The translations under genes were made by a program, and so were the position numbers. The notes beneath the pieces were generated by a model. That model made no database searches. It was not told the origin of the DNA and saw nothing but the letters and a program-made list of their open reading frames with translations. From positions 682,001 through 746,000 of the forward strand of contig CAVYWD010000001.1 in assembly GCA_963772225.1 (NCBI GenBank): 64,000 nt of DNA, given 5' to 3'. Numbering within the stretch: position 1 is the first letter of the stretch; each line of letters opens with the position of its first letter. This DNA comes from CAVYWD01 sp963772225. Its GTDB lineage: Bacteria > Myxococcota > Myxococcia > Myxococcales > UBA5297. Positions 56,800-64,000 of this stretch are shown here, piece by piece.

Positions 56800-58431
56800 A
56801 TGAAGATAAAGTGGATAGCTTCCCTGCCCTTGTGCGTCGCTTCGCTGGCGCTCCTCCTCCATTGTGGCTCGAGCTCGGACGCGGGGAGCTCCGGGGCCAA
56901 CGGCGACGCCGCTTCGGCGTCCGCGACAGCCGACTCCGGAACGGCCTCGAGCGGCGACACCGGCGGCGCGTCGACCTCGGACGCCGGCTTCGTGGACGGC
57001 GGGGCGCCACCTCCCATGGGCGACGGCGGCATGCCTCCGCCGATGGGCGATGGCGGTATGCCTCCTCCGATGGGCGACGGCGGCATGCCTCCTCCCATGG
57101 GCGATGGCGGCATGCCTCCGCCGATGGGCGATGGCGGCACTTCCAGCTCTGATGCAGGCTCGACGTCCACCGGCAACTCCTGTGGCTACACCTCCAACAC
57201 CGCCGTGCTCGCGGTAAGCAGCGGGTCGCAATCCACCTCCGGGCAGACTTACACCGCCACCGGGCAAAACGAGAGCGGCGTCTGCGTCCAGAGCTCCAGC
57301 TCTTCGCTGACCTTGACGAACCCGACCATCGCCACCAGCGGAAACTCGACCTCGACCGACAACAGCAGCTTCTACGGCCTCAACGCCGCCGCGCTGGCCT
57401 ACTCCGGCGGCACGCTGACCATCACGGGCGGGTCCATCTCCACGACCGGGTCCGGCGCGAACGGGGTCTTCGCGTACGGCTCGGGTGCCACCGCGAACGT
57501 CACTTCAACGACCATCCACGCCACCGGCGGAGGCGGGCATGGCTTGGAGGCGGCCGGGGGCGGGACCCTGGTCATCAAGGACGTCACGGCGACGACCGAT
57601 GGGTCGAGCGGCTCGGTGGTGGCGACCGACTTTGGCGACGGCAACAAGGTCACCGTCACCGGAGGCACCTACGTCGCGAACGGCCAGCGCTCGTGCGGCA
57701 TCTACTCCACCGGAGCGATCACGGCCTCCGACGCCACCTTCACCGCGACCAGCGCCGAGGCCGTGGTCATCGAAGGCCAGAACTCCGTGGCCCTGACGAG
57801 CTGCAAGCTCACCAGCACCAACAACTCTGAGAACCGCGGGGTCATGGTGTACCAGAGCTTCTCCGGAGACGCCTCCGTCGGGTCCGGGGACTTCACCATG
57901 ACCGGAGGCTCATACACCTGGAGCTCCTCGACCTCGACGAGCGCCGCCTTCTACGTCACCAACACCACCGCGGTCATTTCGCTGAGCGACGTCGAGCTGA
58001 CGAACCCCAGCGGCTATCTGCTGAACGCCGAGGCGAACTCGAACTGGGGCACGAGCGGTTCCAACGGCGGCCACGTCACCTTCAACGCCACCTCGCAGAC
58101 GCTGAGCGGAGACATCGCGGTCGACTCGATCAGCACCTTGGCCGCGAGCTTCAAGAGCGGGTCGTCGTACACCGGCGCGATCGACGCGGCCGGCTCGGCG
58201 AAGACGCTGAGCCTGGCGCTGGACTCCACCAGCACCTGGAAGGTCACGGCGACCTCCCACGTGACGACCTTGACCGGGGTCGTCCTCTCCGGGACGACGG
58301 TGACCAACATCAGCGGCAGCAGCTCGGCCGACGTCTGCTATAAGACGAGCTTCACCGACGCGAGCGGGACGACGTACACCTCCGGCACCTACTCCCTGAC
58401 CTCCGGCGGCTCGCTGAAACCCTGCAGCTGA
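56800..58431 (+). CDS. Beta-helix lipoprotein with MPPPMGDGG tandem repeats
   Basis: A 543-residue lipoprotein (lipobox LLLHC) starting at ATG 56800. After a Ser/Ala/Gly spacer come five perfect or near-perfect copies of the nine-residue unit (M/A)PPPMGDGG, a flexible proline-glycine stalk. From about residue 125 the protein is a Ser/Thr/Gly-rich parallel beta-helix with strand-turn units such as LTLTNPTIATSGN, LTITGGSISTTGS, LVIKDVTATTDG and VTVTGGTYVANGQ. The pattern matches the divergent neighbour, with a shared SYTGAI segment near the end. It ends GGSLKPCS. A role as surface adhesin is inferred from architecture. Confidence 0.72.
   Translation: MKIKWIASLPLCVASLALLLHCGSSSDAGSSGANGDAASASATADSGTASSGDTGGASTSDAGFVDGGAPPPMGDGGMPPPMGDGGMPPPMGDGGMPPPMGDGGMPPPMGDGGTSSSDAGSTSTGNSCGYTSNTAVLAVSSGSQSTSGQTYTATGQNESGVCVQSSSSSLTLTNPTIATSGNSTSTDNSSFYGLNAAALAYSGGTLTITGGSISTTGSGANGVFAYGSGATANVTSTTIHATGGGGHGLEAAGGGTLVIKDVTATTDGSSGSVVATDFGDGNKVTVTGGTYVANGQRSCGIYSTGAITASDATFTATSAEAVVIEGQNSVALTSCKLTSTNNSENRGVMVYQSFSGDASVGSGDFTMTGGSYTWSSSTSTSAAFYVTNTTAVISLSDVELTNPSGYLLNAEANSNWGTSGSNGGHVTFNATSQTLSGDIAVDSISTLAASFKSGSSYTGAIDAAGSAKTLSLALDSTSTWKVTATSHVTTLTGVVLSGTTVTNISGSSSADVCYKTSFTDASGTTYTSGTYSLTSGGSLKPCS
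57004..57138 (+). repeat. Five tandem 27-base repeats coding (M/A)PPPMGDGG
   Basis: Five in-frame 27-base units at 57004, 57031, 57058, 57085 and 57112. Nucleotide differences are mostly silent third-base changes (CCTCCGCCG versus CCTCCTCCG, GAC versus GAT), except Ala instead of Met at the first residue of unit 1. The repeat number probably varies between strains, as in other slippage-prone surface-protein stalks. Confidence 0.85.
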
Positions 58432-58653
58432 CGCGGGTCTCATCGCGCCGGTGAAGAACGCGGCGTGGAGCCCGCCACCGGGCTCCACGCCGGCAGACCG
58501 AGGGGCGGAGCGATCGGCAACGCTTCCGCCGAGCCGCGGCCCGATCCCGACGACCTCCGCCGCGGCCTCGACGATGGCCCGAGTCGCCAGGGATTCGGCC
58601 GCCTCGAGACCTTGCACTGAGCTTGAGCTGGGCTCGGAGCCGAGCCGCGCGCC

Positions 58654-60426
58654 TCAGAGCCTGACCCGCCCCTCGGTGATGTCCGCGAGCAGGTCGGCGT
58701 CGAGCCTGACGTAGCTCGATTCGCGGCGGACGAAGAGCGGCTCCTGCACGCGCACCGGATTGATTCCCTCGTCGCGCAGCTTGACCTTCTGGAACTTGAA
58801 AGTCTCGGTGGCCTCGAGCTGTGGCCGAATGCGCAGGAAGAGCGGGATGGCGTACTCCGGAAGCCGCTCTTTCAGAATGCGCAACAGCCCCTCGCCGTCG
58901 AGCGGAGCGAGCAAGGTGAGCGCCGCCATGCCGGCCCGTCCGTCGTACCCGGGGACCTCGACCCCGTAGACCGTGGCGTGCTCCACGAAGGGCGCCTCGA
59001 GCAACGCCGCCTCGACCTCGGCCGTCGCCACGTTTTCGCCTTTCCACCGAAACGTGTCGCCCAGGCAATCGACGAATTGGACGTGGCGAAAGCCCTGCTC
59101 GCAGACCATGTCCCCGGTGTTGAGCCAGCAGTCGCCTTTCTTGAAGCCGTCGCGAATGAGCCTCGCCTCGCTCGAGCCCGCGTCGGTGTACCCGTCGAAC
59201 GGCGCGTGCGGGGTCACCTTGGACAGAAGCAGGCCGCTCCCGCCGGCCTTGGCGCGCACCATCCTGCCGCGCCGGTCTCGCAAGGGCGCCTGCGTGTTCG
59301 GGTCAATCTTCACCACCGCGTAAGAGAGCGGCGTGAAACCCGCGGTGCGCGGGACGTTAAAGCCGTTGGTGAAGATGAGGTTGCACTCGCTGGCGCCGTA
59401 GAACTCCGCCACGTGCGGGATTCCGAAGCGCCCCTGGAACGCGTCCCACAGCTCGGGGCGCAGCCCGTTGCCGATGACCACCCGCACGCCGTGGCTCCGG
59501 TCCGTCTCCTTCGGCGGCTGCTGGAGCAGGTACCGGCACAGCTCCCCGATGTACGAGAACGCGGTGGCGCGATTGGCCCTCGCGTCGTCCCAGAACTTCG
59601 AGGCGGAGAACCGCCGCCCGATGGCCAGCGTGGCGCCCGCGGCCAGCACCGAGCTCCACGAGATGGTGAGCGCGTTGTTGTGGAACATGGGCAGGGGGCA
59701 ATACAGCACGTCGTCGCCCTTCAGCCGCGCGCTCATCTTCCCCACGCCCGACATGCATCGCAGCCATCGGTGGTGCGACATCCGCGCCGCCTTCGGCAAC
59801 CCCGTCGTCCCAGAGGTCATGATCAGGAAGGCGGTCGACGACAGCACCTGCCTGTCCGAGCCTTCGGGGTTCTCCGAGGGCGCAGCGGCCGCAAGCTCGT
59901 CCAGGTCGGGAAACTCCGTCACCCGAGGTCCCGCCTCGCGCTGGACGAAGACCGGGACGGTGAGCCCGCGCGCCAACTCCAGATTCTCGGCGCCCGCGAT
60001 GACGAGCTTCGGGGCCAAGGCCTTCACGCTCAGCGAGAACGCGGGCCCCGGCTGCAGCGGGTTCATCATCCCCGCCGTCGCCCCGAGCTTGACCACGGCG
60101 AGCACCGAGACGATGAGCTCGGGCCGGTTGTCGAAGAGCACGCCGACCACGTCTTTGCTCCGGACGCCCTGCTCCCGGAGCACCGCGGCGTACCGGTTCG
60201 CCTGCTCGTTCAGCGCCCGATAGGTCAGGTCCCTCCCCTCGAACCGCACGGCCGCCCGGTCAGGGCGACGCCGTGCCCAGCGCTCGAAGATCGCCGCGAT
60301 GCCCCCGCGGTCCGTCGGGCGCATCGTCAGGAGAAGCCAGGCGCCCTCGGAGACCGCGCCTATCTGGGGCGCGGCGCGGAGGGCGCCTTTCGCCATGTCG
60401 ATCCAGCTCACAGTTCTTGCGCTCAT
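58654..60426 (-). CDS. FadD6-like long-chain acyl-CoA synthetase
   Basis: Activates fatty acids to acyl-CoA with ATP and CoA. The 590-residue protein starts at ATG 60426. Adenylate-forming motifs are complete: MTSGTTGLPKAARMSHHR (P-loop, about 203-220), YGASECN, LNTGDMV and DCLGDTFRWKGENVATAEVE, with the catalytic Lys near the end in TFKFQKVKLRDEG. The DxFxWKGENVxT motif marks the FATP/FadD6 (very long chain) group. It is transcribed away from tetR; the region between the two genes carries a palindromic operator, so both are likely under the same control. Confidence 0.9.
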   Translation of the reverse strand: MSARTVSWIDMAKGALRAAPQIGAVSEGAWLLLTMRPTDRGGIAAIFERWARRRPDRAAVRFEGRDLTYRALNEQANRYAAVLREQGVRSKDVVGVLFDNRPELIVSVLAVVKLGATAGMMNPLQPGPAFSLSVKALAPKLVIAGAENLELARGLTVPVFVQREAGPRVTEFPDLDELAAAAPSENPEGSDRQVLSSTAFLIMTSGTTGLPKAARMSHHRWLRCMSGVGKMSARLKGDDVLYCPLPMFHNNALTISWSSVLAAGATLAIGRRFSASKFWDDARANRATAFSYIGELCRYLLQQPPKETDRSHGVRVVIGNGLRPELWDAFQGRFGIPHVAEFYGASECNLIFTNGFNVPRTAGFTPLSYAVVKIDPNTQAPLRDRRGRMVRAKAGGSGLLLSKVTPHAPFDGYTDAGSSEARLIRDGFKKGDCWLNTGDMVCEQGFRHVQFVDCLGDTFRWKGENVATAEVEAALLEAPFVEHATVYGVEVPGYDGRAGMAALTLLAPLDGEGLLRILKERLPEYAIPLFLRIRPQLEATETFKFQKVKLRDEGINPVRVQEPLFVRRESSYVRLDADLLADITEGRVRL

Positions 60427-60436
60427 GCCTACCAAG

Positions 60437-60456
60437 TGGTAAGCAATTCGTTACCA
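60437..60456. promoter_or_regulatory. Palindromic TetR operator between fadD6-like gene and tetR
   Basis: TGGTAAGC-AATT-CGTTACCA: arms TGGTAA and TTACCA are perfect; the two bases inside each arm are not complementary. An overlapping ACCAAGTGGT palindrome touches the left arm. The site ends one base before the tetR ATG and lies 10 bases before the synthetase start, so a bound regulator would block both starts. Confidence 0.7.
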
Positions 60457-61095
60457 ATGGTCAAGCGAATCGAACAGGGGCGCCTCGACGTTCGACAGGC
60501 GGCGCTCGACGCGGCGCGGCGGCTCTTCGCGGAGCGCGGCTTCGAGGGCACGGCGATCCAGGACGTCGCCTCGGCCATCGGCGTGACCAAGCAGGCTGTG
60601 TTGCACCACTACACGAACAAGGGCGAGCTGCGGGAGGCGGTGGTCGCCCAGCTGCTGTCCCATTGGGGCTCGAGGCTGCCGAACCTCTTGGCGGAGGCGT
60701 CGGGCGGCTACGACCGCTTCAACACCGTGTTCGGCGAGTTGGTGCGCTTCTTCAGCGGCGAGCCCAGCTGGGCCAAGCTGGTCGTGCGGGAGCTGCTCGA
60801 CAGGCCCGAGCACACCCGCGCCCAAATGAAGGACCACGTCCGCCCGTGGATCGACTTCGTCGCCCATTACGTGCGCGCCGGCCAGGCCGCGGGTCTCTTG
60901 CGCGAGGACGTCGACCCGGAGGCCTGGGCCCTCGAGATGCTCCAGCTCGCGCTCTTCGGCGCCGCGTCGGGCCCCGCCCTGGCCGGCGCCATCCTCAAGC
61001 ACGGCGAGCACCGCCTCGCCGTGGAAATCAACCGCATCGCCTATTCGAGCCTTTTCAAAGAGTCGGCCGCAAAGCCGAGAAGGAAGAAGCCATGA
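60457..61095 (+). CDS. TetR-family transcriptional regulator
   Basis: A 212-residue regulator. The N-terminal helix-turn-helix is LDAARRLFAERGFEGTAIQDVASAIGVTKQAVLHHYTNKGELREAVV (about 17-62). The C-terminal ligand domain is helical and unspecific (ELVRFFSGEPSWAKLVVRELLDRPEHTRAQMKDHVRPWI). By context it should sense a fatty acyl-CoA and repress the adjacent acyl-CoA synthetase and its own operon. The ATG touches the operator, and no ribosome site is visible, so the message may be leaderless. It overlaps the next gene by 4 bases (ATGA). Confidence 0.87.
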   Translation: MVKRIEQGRLDVRQAALDAARRLFAERGFEGTAIQDVASAIGVTKQAVLHHYTNKGELREAVVAQLLSHWGSRLPNLLAEASGGYDRFNTVFGELVRFFSGEPSWAKLVVRELLDRPEHTRAQMKDHVRPWIDFVAHYVRAGQAAGLLREDVDPEAWALEMLQLALFGAASGPALAGAILKHGEHRLAVEINRIAYSSLFKESAAKPRRKKP

Positions 61096-63005
61096 GCAAC
61101 TTCTTCGACGACAACGACAATCTGAAGTTCCAATTCGAGAAAGGCGTGGACTGGCCCACGCTCGTGGAGATCACGGAATACGGCTACCAAGCCAAGGACG
61201 GCTTCCAGTCGCCCGAGCCGGCGGTCGAGTTCTACCGGGAGATCGTCCGGCAGATAGGGGCCATCGCCGCCGACGTCGTGGCGCCGCGCTCGGCCAAGCT
61301 CGACCGCGAGGAGGCGGTCCTGGTGGACGGCGAGACCGTCGAGCCCGAGGCGACGAAGGCCATCTTCGAGGCGCTCCGCCAGGCCGAGTGCCACAAGCTC
61401 TGCGTCCCGCGAGAGCTCGGCGGGCTCAACGCCCCGATGATCACCTACTTCACCGGCGCCGAGCTGATCGCCCGCGGCGACGTCGCTACCATGACGCACT
61501 TCTCCTTCCACGAAGGCATGGCCATGGCGGCCCTCGCCTTCTCGCTGCACGAGGGCTCGACCGAGTTCGACCCGGCCGCGTGCGCCATCCGCAAGACCCG
61601 CTTCGCAGACCTGATCCAGGAGATCTCCTCGGGGGCCGCCTTCGGCTCGATGGACATCACCGAGCCCGACGCCGGCAGCGACATGGCGCAGATCAAGGCC
61701 CGGGGCGAGCAAGACGCGCAGGGCAACTGGTTCGTCAGCGGCGAGAAGATCTTCATCACCTCGGGGCACGCCAAGTATCACTACGTCATCGCCCGCACCG
61801 AGGCCGCCAAGGACGGCGACCCCTTTGCCGGCCTCGCCGGGCTCTCGATGTTCCTGGTGAAGGCCTACGAGGACGTGCCCGGGAAGAGCCGGGTGCGCCA
61901 CGTCGCCGTCGACCGGATCGAGGAGAAGCTCGGTCACCACGGCTCGGTCACCGCGGCGCTCTCCTTCGACCGCGCCCCGGCCCAGCTCATCGGCCAGCGC
62001 GGCGAAGGCTTCAAGTACATGCTGATCCTGATGAACAACGCCCGGCTGGGCGTGGGCTTCGAGGGCATCGGCCTCATCGAGAGCGCCACCCGAATGGCGG
62101 CCGCGTACGCCTCGGAGCGGCGCTCGATGGGCAAGACGCTCGATCGGCACGAGATGATCGCCGACCTGCTGGACGAGATGCGCACCGACCTTCAGGGCCT
62201 GCGGGCCCTCGCGTTCCGCGCCGCGGTGCACGAGGAGCTCTCGCAGAAGCTCCAGTTTGCGCAGCGCCTGGGCATCACGACCCCGCAGCGGGACGAGTTG
62301 CGCCTCGCCTCGGAGCTGAAGCGCCACAAGCGCCTCGCCCGGCGGTACACGCCCTTGCTCAAGTACCTCTCCGCGGAGAAGGCAGTAGAGGCCGCGCGAC
62401 GGAATCTGCAGATCCACGGCGGCTCGGGCTACATGCGCGAGTACGGGGCCGAGAAGCTGCTCCGCGACTCGCTCGTGCTGCCCATCTACGAGGGCACCTC
62501 GCAGATCCAGGCGCTCATGGCCATGAAGGACGTGCTCTCGGGCATCACCGGGGCCCCCAAGGTCTTCGCGACCCGGCTGGCGCGGGCGCGCTGGCGCGCA
62601 GCGGCCGGCGGCGACCTGCTCGAGCGGCGCGTCGCGAAGCTCCAGACCGCCTCGCTCTCGGCCCAGCAGTTCCTCATCACCCGCACCGCCGCTTCGAAGC
62701 TCAAGACCCTGGCCGGCGTCCCCGTCTCCCAGTGGCGCGACCAGCTCACCCGGAGCTGGGACCCGAAGCGCGACTTCGCGCTGGCCATGCTCCACGCCGA
62801 GCGCCTGACCAAGCTGCTCGCCGACGAGGCCATCGCGGAGATCCTGCTCGACCAGGCCCGCGCCTTCCCGGAGCGCCGCGAGGTCCTGGAGCGCTGGCTC
62901 GACCGCGCCGAGGTCCGCGCCCACGCGCTCACCCATGAGATCACCACCACCGGGGGTCGGATCCTCTCGAGCCTCGCCGACCCGCGCGCGAAGGCGGCGG
63001 GCTAA
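61092..63005 (+). CDS. Acyl-CoA dehydrogenase (long form)
   Basis: Catalyses the first, FAD-dependent step of beta-oxidation. The 637-residue protein has the usual acyl-CoA dehydrogenase core: MDITEPDAGSDMAQIKARGE, VSGEKIFITSGHA, DRIEEKLGHHGSVTAALSFD, LMNNARLGVGFEGIGLIESATRMAAAYASERRSMGKTLDRHEMIADLL and IHGGSGYMREYGAEKLLRDSLVLPIYEGTSQIQ (FAD/substrate motif and position of the catalytic base). An additional C-terminal segment of about 100 residues makes it longer than the classical 380-residue enzymes, as in FadE5/AidB-like or long-chain types. Start ATG at 61092 overlaps the tetR stop. Confidence 0.92.
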   Translation: MSNFFDDNDNLKFQFEKGVDWPTLVEITEYGYQAKDGFQSPEPAVEFYREIVRQIGAIAADVVAPRSAKLDREEAVLVDGETVEPEATKAIFEALRQAECHKLCVPRELGGLNAPMITYFTGAELIARGDVATMTHFSFHEGMAMAALAFSLHEGSTEFDPAACAIRKTRFADLIQEISSGAAFGSMDITEPDAGSDMAQIKARGEQDAQGNWFVSGEKIFITSGHAKYHYVIARTEAAKDGDPFAGLAGLSMFLVKAYEDVPGKSRVRHVAVDRIEEKLGHHGSVTAALSFDRAPAQLIGQRGEGFKYMLILMNNARLGVGFEGIGLIESATRMAAAYASERRSMGKTLDRHEMIADLLDEMRTDLQGLRALAFRAAVHEELSQKLQFAQRLGITTPQRDELRLASELKRHKRLARRYTPLLKYLSAEKAVEAARRNLQIHGGSGYMREYGAEKLLRDSLVLPIYEGTSQIQALMAMKDVLSGITGAPKVFATRLARARWRAAAGGDLLERRVAKLQTASLSAQQFLITRTAASKLKTLAGVPVSQWRDQLTRSWDPKRDFALAMLHAERLTKLLADEAIAEILLDQARAFPERREVLERWLDRAEVRAHALTHEITTTGGRILSSLADPRAKAAG

Positions 63006-63008
63006 GCC

Positions 63009-63911
63009 ATGCGACTCGACCTCTACAAACACGTCCGGGAACAGGGACCGGGGCTTTCGGCCTTGGGGCGCCTCGCGCTGAGCTCGCTGCGACCGTCCGG
63101 GCGCGAGCCGGCCCGGGCGCCGGGCCCGTGGATCGAAGCGACGGTGGCGCCTCCCAGCCGCGCGCTGGTGCGCGACTACGTCCTCGAGAACGGCGGCGCG
63201 CCGGGCGACTGGGGCGACGAGCTGCCGCCCCACCTGTTCGCGCAGTTCGGCATCCCGCTCGCCATGCGGGTCATCGCGGGCCTTCCTTACCCAGTCCAGC
63301 GGACGCTCAACGCCGGCTGCGCCTGGAGGAAGCACGCCCCGCTCCCGAGCGGCGCGCCGCTCGACGTGCGCGCCCGCCTCGAGTCGCTCGAGGCCGACGG
63401 CAGCCGGGCCAAGGCCTCGGTGGCCATCGTCGCCGGGACGGCGAGCGCGCCCCGCGCCCTCGAGGCCGAGATGCGCGTCTACATTCCGCTCTCCCGCAAG
63501 CGCCCGAGCGCGAAGCGGACCGGAGAGCCCAAGCGCCAGGCGCCTTCGGTGCCGGCCGACGCGAAGCTCTTGGGCCAGCTGTCCCTCGGCGCTGGCGCCG
63601 GCGCGGCCTTCGCGGCGCTCACCGGGGACTTCAACCCAATCCACTGGCTCTGGCCGGCGGCGCGGCTCGCCGGCTTCAAGAGCTGCATCCTGCAGGGGTT
63701 CGCGATGCACGCGCGGGCGGTGGAGCGGCTCGGCGCGTCGCTGCCGGGCGGCGTGCGCTCGCTCGCGGGCGCCGACGTGAAGTTCGCGCGTCCCCTCCCG
63801 CTTCCCGCGCAGGTCGGCGTCTGGGCGAGCGGCCGCGATTTCTACCTCGGGCGCGCCGCGGGCGCCCCGGCGAACCTGATAGGCACTTACGACACGGAGG
63901 AGAGGTTATGA
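63009..63911 (+). CDS. MaoC-like hydratase (hotdog fold)
   Basis: A 300-residue double-hotdog-like protein, likely the enoyl-CoA hydratase step of beta-oxidation. The C-terminal half has the hydratase 2 motif ALTGDFNPIHWLWPAARLAGFKSCILQGF (catalytic Asp and His in DFNPIH). The N-terminal half (ATVAPPSRALVRDYVL...) resembles a degenerate first hotdog. Start ATG 63009 lies 3 bases after the dehydrogenase stop; its stop overlaps the next start. Confidence 0.87.
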   Translation: MRLDLYKHVREQGPGLSALGRLALSSLRPSGREPARAPGPWIEATVAPPSRALVRDYVLENGGAPGDWGDELPPHLFAQFGIPLAMRVIAGLPYPVQRTLNAGCAWRKHAPLPSGAPLDVRARLESLEADGSRAKASVAIVAGTASAPRALEAEMRVYIPLSRKRPSAKRTGEPKRQAPSVPADAKLLGQLSLGAGAGAAFAALTGDFNPIHWLWPAARLAGFKSCILQGFAMHARAVERLGASLPGGVRSLAGADVKFARPLPLPAQVGVWASGRDFYLGRAAGAPANLIGTYDTEERL

Positions 63912-64000
63912 ATGACGTCTTGGTCGCGCTGAGTGAGAACCCGACGACGCGAAAGCTGGGCACCCTGGTCGGAGTGCCCTTGCCCCAGAGCCTCAAGCGC
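63908..64000 (+). CDS. FabG-like 3-oxoacyl reductase, 3'-truncated by window edge
   Basis: Only 31 residues are visible: NDVLVALSENPTTRKLGTLVG followed by VPLPQSLKR. This N-terminus (N-P-x-x-RKL, then LGxPxPxxLxR) is typical of the long high-molecular-weight FabG-type reductases found in beta-oxidation loci beside MaoC and acyl-CoA dehydrogenase. Start ATG 63908 overlaps the MaoC stop (ATGA). The assignment rests on this short stretch and on context. Confidence 0.65.
   Translation, partial: MNDVLVALSENPTTRKLGTLVGVPLPQSLKR

Noticed and set aside
57004..57138. CRISPR-like array
   Set aside because: The 27-base units are directly adjacent without spacers and are in frame, coding a proline/glycine stalk.

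Overview
The window is a very GC-rich bacterial chromosome segment that most resembles Myxococcota (former Deltaproteobacteria). Pointers are a DUF2378-like protein (a family known mainly from myxobacteria), many alanine-rich lipoproteins with short Asp/Gly/Ser linkers, a hybrid sensor kinase, and a two-gene exported flavoprotein/tetraheme system of the kind known from Anaeromyxobacter. I see no rRNA, tRNA, CRISPR array, insertion sequence or prophage.

Layout. 0-4.5 kb: end of an OmpA-family protein, a DUF1847 protein, a von Willebrand A lipoprotein and an alpha/beta hydrolase. 4.6-9 kb: a 1168-residue protein with about five annexin-like repeats, and an unknown protein. 9.7-17.2 kb: L-serine dehydratase, a membrane hybrid histidine kinase, a YbiT-type ABC-F ATPase, a nucleotidyltransferase/small-protein pair and the pseudouridine synthase TruC. 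17.4-22.1 kb: a VolA-like surface lipase and FadL, probably a lipid-scavenging unit. 22.2-29.5 kb: a short-chain dehydrogenase, transketolase, two HAD phosphatases, a DUF6599 protein and a Tat-exported iron-sulfur aldo/keto reductase. 30-35.4 kb: an exported FAD reductase with a tetraheme lipoprotein, a broken Cys-rich protein, a HEAT-type protein and a metzincin lipoprotein.

35.5-48.1 kb is the most coherent block: a complete phenol/catechol meta-cleavage system under a divergent GntR regulator. A multicomponent phenol hydroxylase (dmpKLMNOP) makes catechol, DmpQ ferredoxin supports catechol 2,3-dioxygenase (dmpB), and dmpC/I/H/E/G/F carry 2-hydroxymuconic semialdehyde to pyruvate and acetyl-CoA. 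The hydrolase gene dmpD is missing, and the order is C-E-F-G-H-I then K-L-M-N-O-P-Q-B, a circular permutation of the classical operon. The same palindrome (AATCTCGAGATT), 5 nt before a TTGAC box, precedes both halves, with a degenerate copy before the regulator.

48.2-64 kb: a YgjV-like membrane protein, a DUF2378 protein, a full-length Lhr helicase, two divergent beta-helix lipoproteins, and a fatty-acid oxidation locus (acyl-CoA synthetase diverging from tetR, acyl-CoA dehydrogenase, MaoC hydratase, start of a FabG-like reductase).

Sixteen apparent frameshifts interrupt otherwise well-conserved genes. Every one is in the +1 direction (one extra base) and eight lie in dmpF and dmpG. This looks more like consensus error in the assembly than gene decay, so the affected genes are described as single interrupted genes.
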